Positions 47,903-56,041 of a DNA stretch of 59,640 nt are shown piece by piece (the first letter of the stretch is position 1; each line of letters starts with the position of its first letter). The notes under the pieces were generated by a model. The model did not search any database. It saw only the letters and a program-made list of their open reading frames with translations, and had not been told where the DNA came from. Origin of the DNA: Psychromonas algicola (GTDB lineage: Bacteria > Pseudomonadota > Gammaproteobacteria > Enterobacterales > Psychromonadaceae). The position numbers and the translations under genes were made by a program. The stretch is from NCBI RefSeq assembly GCF_004378355.1, contig NZ_SNUB01000022.1, forward strand, positions 1-59,640, in the 5' to 3' direction.

Positions 47903-48254
47903 ATTATTCCTTTGTAGCAAATAATCAGTCGTTTTTTAAAAGAAAGATAATACTAATACTACAAATGATTTTTCATTTTATATTTTAAAAAATAACATTT
48001 TCTTATTTTGACCCTAGTTATCGATTGAATCGTTTTTAAATGTGCTTTATCACCCTAGTAATGAATAATAGAAGAGTATTTTAACGATCTGATTCGTTTA
48101 CCTAATTATGTAATTCTAACTTTTTATAGTTGCATGAAATATGAACGATTGTTCATATGTGCTTGGTCTATAAAAAAGCACTTGAAGTCAACAATAAATC
48201 AGACTTAATTTATCGCTATATAAAAATAAATATAAACAAGGATCACATTTTGAT
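47903..48254. other. Gene-free A/T-rich stretch upstream of the porin
   Basis: No open frame, RNA gene or clear repeat was recognised here. It may hold upstream promoter elements for the porin gene. Confidence 0.5.
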
Positions 48255-48270
48255 CGTGATAGTAATCACA
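48255..48270. promoter_or_regulatory. CRP-like site upstream of the porin
   Basis: CGTGA-TAGTAA-TCACA differs from the TGTGA-N6-TCACA consensus at one base. Its centre lies 24.5 bp before that of the TTGT-N3-ACAA palindrome. It lies about 315 bp upstream of the start codon, so the leader would be long. Confidence 0.65.
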
Positions 48271-48278
48271 AGCGTGAA

Positions 48279-48295
48279 TTTTTGTCGTACAAAAA
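48279..48295. promoter_or_regulatory. FCD/GntR-type operator candidate upstream of the porin
   Basis: TTTTTGT-CGT-ACAAAAA, perfect 7-bp arms with a 3-base centre; the core TTGTCGTACAA fits TNGT-N3-ACNA. A comparable core is found before the symporter (50639-50649). Confidence 0.62.
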
Positions 48296-48364
48296 AATTG
48301 CGTAAACATTCTAAAATCATGAGGTAAACACAGAGATCGATCACATTATTCGATTTAAACTGTC

Positions 48365-48496
48365 TCTGTTTCTTTATTTATCAATGACTTGTGATGTCAT
48401 GACAAGGTAATAAATAAAAAGTTCCTGCAGTTGCAGGAAAATAATTCAAGTGTTAGTCTCGTTATCAGTCAGCAGCCAAAGGGTTGTCAAGACAAC
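48365..48496 (+). promoter_or_regulatory. Structured leader region of the porin gene
   Basis: Several inverted repeats follow one another: TTTATTTAT ... ATAAATAAA enclosing CTTGT/ACAAG (about 48373-48419), TTCCTGCA-GT-TGCAGGAA (48422-48439, perfect) and GTTGTC-AA-GACAAC (48483-48496, perfect). If transcription begins near 48300 they would all lie in the untranslated leader, a usual place for small-RNA control of porins. Confidence 0.5.
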
Positions 48497-48584
48497 GTGT
48501 TATCGGGATTCGATGCAACGTATTAGAATTAGTAGTACAAATAAAAAACTTAATTTTTAATAAAACTTTATAGGGAAATTTAAT

Positions 48585-49673
48585 ATGAAAAAGGCACTCT
48601 TAGCAGTTCTTATTCCATCACTTCTTGGCGCTACTTCAGCATTTGCTGGCGGTGTTGATTTAATTAAAAACGATGATATGACACTTAATTTTAATGGCGA
48701 TATAGATTTAAAGTCATATATAACTTTTACCGATACTGACGGTGATTATAAATCAAATAGCGGTGAGACTGAAGTTATCTTTGATGATATCGATTTCAAA
48801 TTTACTTGGCATGCAAGTGACAATTTAGATTACATTGCGGGTATGGATTTAACTGCCGATCCTGATGGCTACACTGAAATTGGCGCTGCAGTAGGTGTTT
48901 TCTATGCTTGGGCAGGTTTTAACCATAGTCAATATGGTCAGCTAACTTGGGGTAACCAAATTACATCATTTGATAATTTTGGTATTGATACTGCTGAGAT
49001 TTGGGGCGGTGCAGCTTCAGGTAAGCTTGATGGAAGATCAACTGAGCATTCTAATGCTTTAGTGTATGAAATTGAAATTGATGATCTTACTATAAGTGCA
49101 ACTTATGGTATTAATAATGAAGACGATAGTGATGACTTCAAAAATGCTAAAGTTATGCAAGTTACCGCTTTCTATAAACCAGGTGATTTACAAATTAATG
49201 CCGGTGTAGGTCATACTACTGGTTATAATCAAGATTCAGCAGATTTCGCACAAGTTTCAACTGCAGTTTATGGTCAAGCTGAAGTTGAGTATCAAATGGG
49301 TGATATCTCTGTAGCTGGTTTAGTGGCTTACCAAGACGCAGCTTATGAAGATAACTCTGCTAACACAGGTTCAGACTTTACTTCTACTGGTGTTGAATTT
49401 GATGTGACATACAAATTAAGTAGCACAGTTAAACTATCAGTTGGTGGTGATTACATCACTCAAGATATTGATAATGTAAGTGATAATGATGCTTATATGG
49501 ATCTGTTTGTTGCGTCTAAGCACACATTAACTAAGAATGTATACTTATTAACTGAGTTAGCAATGCAACAAGGCGACTTAATTGAGTATAGAGCTGATAA
49601 AGATTCTGTTTCAACAACTTCACTTGATGATGCGCAAGTAAAAGTTGGTTTCTTACTTAACATGCAATTCTAA
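48585..49673 (+). CDS. Gram-negative outer-membrane porin
   Basis: A 362-residue outer-membrane beta-barrel. Signal peptide MKKALLAVLIPSLLGATSAFA. The mature protein alternates polar and hydrophobic residues, has many acidic loops, and ends in a Phe (GFLLNMQF), the classical barrel terminal signature. It matches trimeric general porins rather than 12-strand KdgM, though substrate cannot be read from sequence. From its position before a sodium symporter and an alginate lyase, and its shared regulatory sites, I infer uptake of alginate oligomers or uronates. RBS AGGGA; terminator at 49701. Confidence 0.87.
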   Translation: MKKALLAVLIPSLLGATSAFAGGVDLIKNDDMTLNFNGDIDLKSYITFTDTDGDYKSNSGETEVIFDDIDFKFTWHASDNLDYIAGMDLTADPDGYTEIGAAVGVFYAWAGFNHSQYGQLTWGNQITSFDNFGIDTAEIWGGAASGKLDGRSTEHSNALVYEIEIDDLTISATYGINNEDDSDDFKNAKVMQVTAFYKPGDLQINAGVGHTTGYNQDSADFAQVSTAVYGQAEVEYQMGDISVAGLVAYQDAAYEDNSANTGSDFTSTGVEFDVTYKLSSTVKLSVGGDYITQDIDNVSDNDAYMDLFVASKHTLTKNVYLLTELAMQQGDLIEYRADKDSVSTTSLDDAQVKVGFLLNMQF

Positions 49674-49700
49674 TTTAAGTTAATTAGATAAATACAATCA

Positions 49701-49734
49701 GCGCTCGGAGTTAATTCTTCAAGCGCTTTTTTGT
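49701..49734 (+). terminator. Rho-independent terminator after the porin
   Basis: The self-complementary AGCGCT occurs twice, forming a stem around a 15-base loop, followed by TTTTTT. Confidence 0.75.
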
Positions 49735-50611
49735 TTAAGACTCTTTGTTATATCGTCTATTTTGCAATGGCAATGCTTTAAGCACGTTCTCGTTTGTCTC
49801 TTTATTATTTAGTTTATAGTTTACTCACACCATCTGAACAATTCGTTTTACAAAATTAATTTTCTTACTTCTTTTAATTTTCATTGATCTTCGCTTTTTT
49901 CTATTTGTAACCTTGTTAGCCATATTTATTCAACGCTTATTTTTAGCAGCGTGATTTTTACTTTGCCCTAATTTTTGCATTAGTGAGTACTTAGCTCATC
50001 TCCTCGCTCCAAGCCTGTTACTGGTTATTCTTGCTGTTAATCGATTAAATCTAGTTTGTTATAGGAAATAATCGTTCTATGGCTGGAAATGGCTTATAAA
50101 CCTTATTTTGCATATTGTGTTATTGAATGAATAGCAATGAATGTAGAGATCGCTCAGTTTGCTTTTTTTGTGCGAATTTTATCCCATGGAGCATTCATCT
50201 AGTTACGTGTAAATGCATCTAAGGTTTTATCGAGTTGTTAACATATTGCTTTTATTTTCCGAAAAATAAGTGATTTTAAGTATTAATTCGGACTAATTAT
50301 AAAAATAAATATGATAAATCGATTTATTTTAAACAAGTGTCGTTTTCTAAATATTGTCTGTTAGGAACGGGTTGTTCATAAAGTGTTTTAAATCAATAGA
50401 ATGCGTTATTTTTGTGTTTATTATTTTCTGTTTTTTTATTTTAAAGTCTGTACAAAATTTATTCTGTAGTCATACATTTGCAATGAAATGAAATTAAAAT
50501 GTGATCAGGCTCTTCTGTTTTAAATTTTGCACTTTTTGCCAATCCCTAGCGAGTACTGATGACTACTACATTTGAGTTAGATCAGTAAAATGTCTGGTAA
50601 CGCGATTTTAT
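49735..50611. other. Long gene-free stretch before the sodium symporter
   Basis: No convincing gene or repeat in these 877 bp. It is A/T rich with scattered stops in all frames. A TGTGATC half-site occurs near 50500. The regulatory sites directly before the symporter are listed separately. Confidence 0.5.
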
Positions 50612-50627
50612 TATGATTTCAATCACA
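50612..50627. promoter_or_regulatory. CRP-like site upstream of the sodium symporter
   Basis: TATGA-TTTCAA-TCACA, one mismatch to TGTGA-N6-TCACA. Its centre lies 24.5 bp before the centre of the TTGTAATACAA palindrome, the same distance as before the porin. Confidence 0.6.
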
Positions 50628-50637
50628 CTATCACTCT

Positions 50638-50650
50638 ATTGTAATACAAT
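50638..50650. promoter_or_regulatory. FCD/GntR-type operator candidate upstream of the sodium symporter
   Basis: ATTGTA-A-TACAAT, perfect 6-bp arms; the core TTGTAATACAA fits TNGT-N3-ACNA and shares TTGTAATAC with the palindrome before the GntR gene. Confidence 0.65.
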
Positions 50651-50706
50651 TAATGGCCACACTCATATATTGTCTGCGCATTCTTAATAACAAAAGGGTT
50701 TTTAAT

Positions 50707-52506
50707 ATGGACTTTAATATTCTGGTAGTGGGAATTTACTTCCTTTTCCTTATTGCCATTGGTTGGATGTTTAGAACATTCACATCTAATACAAGTGATT
50801 ACTTTCGTGGGGGCGGTAACATGCTCTGGTGGATGGTAGGGTCAACTGCCTTCATGACACAATTTAGTGCTTGGACATTTACTGGTGCTGCCGGTAAAGC
50901 TTACAACGATGGTTTCACTGTTGCGATTATCTTTATTGCTAACGCGTTCGGTTACCTAATGAACTACTTATACTTCGCTCCGAAGTTCCGCCAACTACGT
51001 GTTGTAACTGTAATTCAAGCAGTTCGCCAACGTTTTGGTAGTAAAAATGAGCAAGTATTTACTTGGACAAGTATGCCAAACAGTGTAATTAACGCTGGTA
51101 TTTGGTTAAACGGTCTAGCAATCATTGCTTCTGGTTTGTTCGGTGTTGATATCGAAGTGACTATCTGGGCAACGGGTATTGTTGTACTTGTTATGTCGGT
51201 AACAGGTGGTTCTTGGGCGGTAATCGCATCTGACTTTATGCAGATGGTTATTATCATGGCTGTAACAATTACATGTGCAATTGTTGCGTTAAACCAAGGT
51301 GGTGGTATTTCTAATATCATTGAAGGATTTGAATCTACAAGAGAAGTTACTTTCCTTGTTGGTACTCAAGTTAACTACTTCACTATCTTTGCATTATGGT
51401 CATTCTTCATCTTTGTTAAGCAGTTCAGTATTACTAATAACATGCTTAACTCTTACCGTTACCTTGCGGCAAAAGATTCTAAGAATGCTAAAAAAGCAGC
51501 ATTACTAGCTTGTATCTTAATGACTATGGGTCCTCTAATTTGGTTCCTACCAAGTTGGTACCTAGCATCTACTGGTGTTGAATTAGCAGCTATCTACCCT
51601 GAAGCTGGTAAAAAAGCAGCTGATTATGCTTACCTTTACTTCGTACAAGAATACATGCCTGTAGGTATGGTTGGTTTACTTATTTCTGCAATGTTCGCGG
51701 CAACCATGTCTTCTATGGACTCTGGTTTAAACCGTAACTCAGGTATCTTTGTTAAAAACTTCTACCAAGTTGTTTTACGTCCAAAGGCGACTGAAAAAGA
51801 ATTAGTAACTTGTTCTAAAGTAACCTCTACTGTATTTGGCCTTGTGATCATCTTCGTAGCGTTATTCATTAACTCTCTTAAAGGTCTAAGCCTATTTGAC
51901 GTTATGATGAACGTGGGTGCTTTAATCAGTTTCCCTATGACGGTTCCTGCTTTCTGTGGTTTCTTCATCCGTAAAACTCCGGATTGGGCTGCTTGGGCAA
52001 CGTTAATCGTTGGTGCTGCTGTATCTTACTACGTTGGTTTAGTTATCTCTGCACAAGACATTCAAAACTGGTTTGGTCTAGAGACTGCATTAACTGGTCG
52101 TGAATGGAAAGATCTTAAAGTTGGTCTTGGTCTATTAGGTCACATTGTTATTACGGGTGGTTTCTTCTGTAGTACTATGCTCTTCTACAAGCCATTATCT
52201 GCAGAGCGTGAGAAAGATGTTGATACATTCTTTAACAACTTAGCAACGCCTTTACGTAATGAATCTAGTGCACAAGCTGTACTTGATAACAAACAACGTA
52301 AAATGTTGGGTATGTTAATTGCTTCTGCTGGTGCAGGCATCATGGCTATGTTCTTCTTACCAAATGCATTTGTACCAAGCTTAGTGTTTGTTCTATGTGG
52401 TGGTATCGTGTTAGGTGTTGGTCTATTACTGATTAACGCTGTAGATGCTGATTCAGAGAACAAAAAAGATGATGACGATGAAGATAAACTTCCTGAACTA
52501 AGCTAA
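50707..52506 (+). CDS. Sodium:solute symporter (SSS family), probable sugar-acid or alginate-oligomer transporter
   Basis: A 599-residue inner-membrane Na+-coupled carrier with about 13-15 membrane helices. The N-terminal FRTFTSNTSDYFRGGGNMLWWMVGSTAFMTQFSAWTFTGAAG and FAATMSSMDSGLNRNSGIFVKNFY match the SSS core, the latter with the Na+-site Ser/Thr residues. I start at 50707 (MDFNILVVG) with AAAAGGG upstream rather than the ATG at 50653, which lacks an RBS. The C-terminus is acidic. Marine alginate users import unsaturated uronates through SSS carriers (Toa proteins), and an alginate lyase lies next to it, but the substrate is inferred. Confidence 0.88.
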   Translation: MDFNILVVGIYFLFLIAIGWMFRTFTSNTSDYFRGGGNMLWWMVGSTAFMTQFSAWTFTGAAGKAYNDGFTVAIIFIANAFGYLMNYLYFAPKFRQLRVVTVIQAVRQRFGSKNEQVFTWTSMPNSVINAGIWLNGLAIIASGLFGVDIEVTIWATGIVVLVMSVTGGSWAVIASDFMQMVIIMAVTITCAIVALNQGGGISNIIEGFESTREVTFLVGTQVNYFTIFALWSFFIFVKQFSITNNMLNSYRYLAAKDSKNAKKAALLACILMTMGPLIWFLPSWYLASTGVELAAIYPEAGKKAADYAYLYFVQEYMPVGMVGLLISAMFAATMSSMDSGLNRNSGIFVKNFYQVVLRPKATEKELVTCSKVTSTVFGLVIIFVALFINSLKGLSLFDVMMNVGALISFPMTVPAFCGFFIRKTPDWAAWATLIVGAAVSYYVGLVISAQDIQNWFGLETALTGREWKDLKVGLGLLGHIVITGGFFCSTMLFYKPLSAEREKDVDTFFNNLATPLRNESSAQAVLDNKQRKMLGMLIASAGAGIMAMFFLPNAFVPSLVFVLCGGIVLGVGLLLINAVDADSENKKDDDDEDKLPELS

Positions 52507-52547
52507 TTAGTTTAAGCAAGTGATTCATTATTAACATTAGTTAATAG

Positions 52548-52579
52548 AAAGCGGTTAGTTTATCTAACCGCTTTTTTTT
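52548..52579 (+). terminator. Rho-independent terminator after the sodium symporter
   Basis: AAAGCGGTTAG-TTTAT-CTAACCGCTTT followed by T residues. Confidence 0.92.
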
Positions 52580-53054
52580 GCTTAAAATTTCATATTAACT
52601 ATTTTAGTTTTTCTTTTACTCTTACTCTTACTCTTTACTGATGCGCTTAGATAATTTTTAAACTCATTGATCTTTACTGTTGTCATCATGTTATAAAAGG
52701 TTTAATTGGAGACACTTTAAACTGTTTAATTTGGTAACCATGATATTGCTATGTATCAATGAATAATTGCTCTTATATTGTCTTAATTGCTTGCTAATAT
52801 ACTCCATACGAAGAAATTACTAGGTAGGATTGCTTGTTGTAAAAAGTGGTAGGGCTGGATTAGTATTTATTAATCAGTAAGCATTAGAGAAGCTGTTTTT
52901 ATTGAAGGAGTTAAAATACTTAGGAGTAGAGATTAAATAAAATTTAAAAGAGGAAATTATGAATATAAAAGGTAAAACACCTGTTATCAACATTGTTTAT
53001 ATTGGTAACAGGCATTCTTTATTCTAATCGAAGTTCAAAAGAAGAATATTAATA
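52580..53054. other. Gap between the symporter and the alginate lyase
   Basis: No established gene. A 22-codon plus-strand frame starts at 52959 behind AGAGGAAATT, and within it CCTGTTATCA and TGGTAACAGG form a 10-bp hairpin (about 52980-53012). It may be a small RNA end, a convergent terminator without a T tract, or nothing. Confidence 0.3.
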
Positions 53055-54863
53055 TTAATGTGACACGGTTAAATAATAAAAAGTAGCTTGAACATAATCA
53101 TCAGCTTCAGCGCCGTAATCATCATTACCGTCTTCATCTTCATCAACAAGTTTGTTTTGGTTATAAACACCGGCTTTGAAATACATATAATCTTCAGTTT
53201 CAACTCCATCTTTTGTGTAATAACCATCAGAATATCCACTGTTGCTCATGTCCACTTCTTCTTCAATCGTACTGCCATCTTCACGAGTGATTGTTACCGT
53301 CATGATGTCGCCTACAACATCGATTTCGTAACTAAACTTTTCATCTAGTTCGATGCCGTCTGAGGGTTCATCTGCATCATCATCTCTAGATCCTATCATT
53401 TCATACCATTGCTCATCGTTGCCATTACTTGGCTCATGAGCGAAATAGACGGAACCTTTTGTATGGCCTGGTAATAAGCGATAATAAATGCGAATCGGCT
53501 CATCACTGGCTGCATGAATTTGACCAATAATCACTCGCCCGACATAACTATCTTTACCTGTTGTTGTCACATGGTTCACTGCGAGTGTTGCAACCATATT
53601 TCCATCAACACCGCCGGCTTTATTTTGTAAATCCGTTGGTACTGAGCTAAACACCCAGTTATTTCCATTAACACCTTGAGTGCTGATGCTCGTGTCTGTT
53701 CCTCGTAACATTTCTCGTAATTCGGTACGTGTATAGGTTGTGTTTTTTGATGTAATAGCCCCATCGATATAGTCTTTGAAAACCATTCCGCCGTCACTAG
53801 TATCGGTCCAAAAATAATCGGCTAATTGGTAGTCATCATTTAAATCCTCCACGGTAACCGTTGTGGCTTTTTTATAACCATCACCTTCTCCATTATCAAT
53901 TGGGACACTTAGGTTCCATTTTGATAAATCAAAGTTAGCAGAAGGGGCAAGAGATGAGTCTAATTCACTAATTAATAAACCATCGCTATAGGTAAGAGTT
54001 TTAAATCTTACAACGCTGTTACCATTTGTGTATTGGTTGTATACACCTGCTTTAAAGTAACTGTATAGTGCAGCCCAATAACTGATATCATGATCAACCA
54101 TTTTAGTGCCATCTACATTAACCACTAATTGTGAATTACCTACTTTAACTTCAAAGTCAGTGGGATTATCTGCATCGTAAGCACCGAGGTAAAAATTGTC
54201 GTATGAATCTGGACAGTTCGGATTGTAATTATCTCCATCAACGTCTGAACATTCATAAGCGTTGGTTTTAATGATCGCCCAGTATGCATTACTATATGAA
54301 CCTCCATCTGTACCATCATCGCTTCGACTCTCTCCATCCCAAACAACCCGTAATAAAGGATGTGACAAAACAGTGTTGTCGGTTGCGTTATTTTCACCTT
54401 TATTATGAACTTGTAATAGAGTTATTTCCTCACCATCAGTACTATTTGCAACTGACTCTGTTGGTGAAATAGGGAGGATCTCTGCACTTAATGTATAGGT
54501 TGTTTCAGTTGAGTCGGTTAAGAAATTTTCTGTAAAGCGTAGCTCTGTGCGGTTACTTTTACCTTCCATTTCAAAAGTTAACCAACCAGAGCTTTTATCA
54601 ACGTAAAAGTATTCTGAGCTGTAGTCTTCATAATCACCAGCATCTACAACATCACTTTTAGAACAACTTTCATTAATATCACCATCGGTACAATCAGAAA
54701 GGTCTGTTTGCTGGAGATTGGCATTATTCAATGCATTTCTATATTTAGAATAATCGTAAGGTATGGATGAATTGGTGGTACTTGTTGAACTACCGTTGCC
54801 ACTATCTCCACAAGCGGCAAGGAATAGTGCTAAAAAAAGAGTTCTCGTTAAATTATTTTTCAT
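53055..54863 (-). CDS. Alginate lyase lipoprotein with two PL7 domains
   Basis: A 602-residue lipoprotein, lipobox LAAC with Cys18, so it is anchored to the cell surface or periplasmic membrane. Two polysaccharide-lyase family 7 domains follow. Domain 1 (about 45-300) has RTELR at 105-109, QVH at 151-153 and YFKAGVYNQ at 269-277. Domain 2 (about 308-602) has RTELR at 379-383, QIH at 448-450 and YFKAGVYNQ at 561-569. Each set holds the Arg, Gln, His and Tyr of the PL7 active site, so both may cleave alginate by beta-elimination. The start at 54863 has GGAAG upstream; an earlier in-frame start would displace the signal. It converges with the symporter. Confidence 0.92.
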   Translation of the reverse strand: MKNNLTRTLFLALFLAACGDSGNGSSTSTTNSSIPYDYSKYRNALNNANLQQTDLSDCTDGDINESCSKSDVVDAGDYEDYSSEYFYVDKSSGWLTFEMEGKSNRTELRFTENFLTDSTETTYTLSAEILPISPTESVANSTDGEEITLLQVHNKGENNATDNTVLSHPLLRVVWDGESRSDDGTDGGSYSNAYWAIIKTNAYECSDVDGDNYNPNCPDSYDNFYLGAYDADNPTDFEVKVGNSQLVVNVDGTKMVDHDISYWAALYSYFKAGVYNQYTNGNSVVRFKTLTYSDGLLISELDSSLAPSANFDLSKWNLSVPIDNGEGDGYKKATTVTVEDLNDDYQLADYFWTDTSDGGMVFKDYIDGAITSKNTTYTRTELREMLRGTDTSISTQGVNGNNWVFSSVPTDLQNKAGGVDGNMVATLAVNHVTTTGKDSYVGRVIIGQIHAASDEPIRIYYRLLPGHTKGSVYFAHEPSNGNDEQWYEMIGSRDDDADEPSDGIELDEKFSYEIDVVGDIMTVTITREDGSTIEEEVDMSNSGYSDGYYTKDGVETEDYMYFKAGVYNQNKLVDEDEDGNDDYGAEADDYVQATFYYLTVSH

Positions 54864-55059
54864 TGTTAACTTCCATATTTTATTGTTGCCCTGGTAGGGT
54901 ATTTTTATAACTAGCACTTTATAATAGACGCTATTTTAAAAGGTGAGAATTTTTATTCTTTGAATGTTATTTTATGAGTTATATAATCTTTAAGTTATAT
55001 CGAATATAAATTTTACAGATTGTATTTTTGTCATCTACAAAGATAAAACTGATTTATTT

Positions 55060-55575
55060 TTATAAATCGATTTCTGCTATGGTTGCTTCTGCAGAGCTCG
55101 AGTAGGTTGAACTGAGCGCTTCAGCTTCTGAGAAACCAGTATCAAAGTTTTCAGAGAGAACGGGATTTCCTGCTTCATCTGCAATAACTACATTGTCCGC
55201 AATCATCTCATTGGTTGATTGTTCGCTACTATTACCGATACGGAATTGTATATGTGTGACAGGATTACCTGCAAAAATGCCAACGTAAGGCCCATATTCA
55301 GTTGAGCTGTCATCTAAAGAAAGCCAATAGTTAGTATAGTCCCATCTTATTTTTGCATTAAGTGGAATATTTTCAGAGTAAGTCAAACCTTCAATAAGCT
55401 GTTGGCTTTTAGCGGCATTTCTATAATTTGTTAAACCGTTACTTACAAATTAAATTTCACCGACTAAGTTGTTTGATGATGCAGTACCACTATAGACATT
55501 AATATAAGCCGTATTATTAATGCTTTCATCTGCTTCCCGTTGCTGTTGAATTCTGTACAAAAACTATATTTATGT
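55060..55575 (-). pseudogene. Decayed fragment of a secreted beta-sandwich protein
   Basis: A minus-strand frame of about 170 codons is broken by a TAA (near 55449-55451). Before the stop it reads ...TAYINVYSGTASSNNLVGEI; after it FVSNGLTNYRNAAKSQQLIEGLTYSENIPL in the same frame, then a 108-codon stretch ending TIAEIDL. The hydrophobic/polar pattern (AKIRWDYTNYWLSLDD, THIQFRIGNSS, MIADNVVIADE) looks like a laminin-G or carbohydrate-binding jelly roll, as often appended to polysaccharide lyases. No signal peptide or start remains. It lies upstream of the alginate lyase on the same strand. Confidence 0.65.
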
Positions 55576-56041
55576 TTTATTGTATTTACTTTTCAACGGC
55601 TTATGATGTATTTAATTTGCTTTTTCAGAAGTTTTTTGTTGTTTAGATAATTTGTTCTTGAGATGATTTTTGATTTATTTGATTCGCGACCTGAATTTTT
55701 TATGCAGGTTTTGATTTAAGTAAAAAAATGTATTTAAAAATGAATTCCCGTTACCATTTAATATGTAGATTACACGCTCTAAAGAATAATGAGAACAATA
55801 AACAAGTATTAAATGATTAATAGTTGTTATTAAGTATGATTCGATTATTGTATTTCACTATTCTTTTTTATTGGTAGAAAACCTTGAATCAGTTCATTAA
55901 TCAAGGTTTAAGAGAATAAAGGAGCTGTAGGAATGTTGCTATTTGCAATGTTGTTACTATTTCCTATAAAAACGTTAATTATAAAAAATAAAAGGGTTGT
56001 TTGAGATGCATAACGCTACCCAAACACGCCTTAAAATAAAA
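55576..56041. other. Gene-free stretch with weak terminator
   Basis: No gene. At 55991-56033 AAGGGTTGTTT and AAACACGCCTT form an imperfect version of the terminator seen after the next adhesin gene, so it probably ends transcription of the gene at 56042. Confidence 0.5.
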
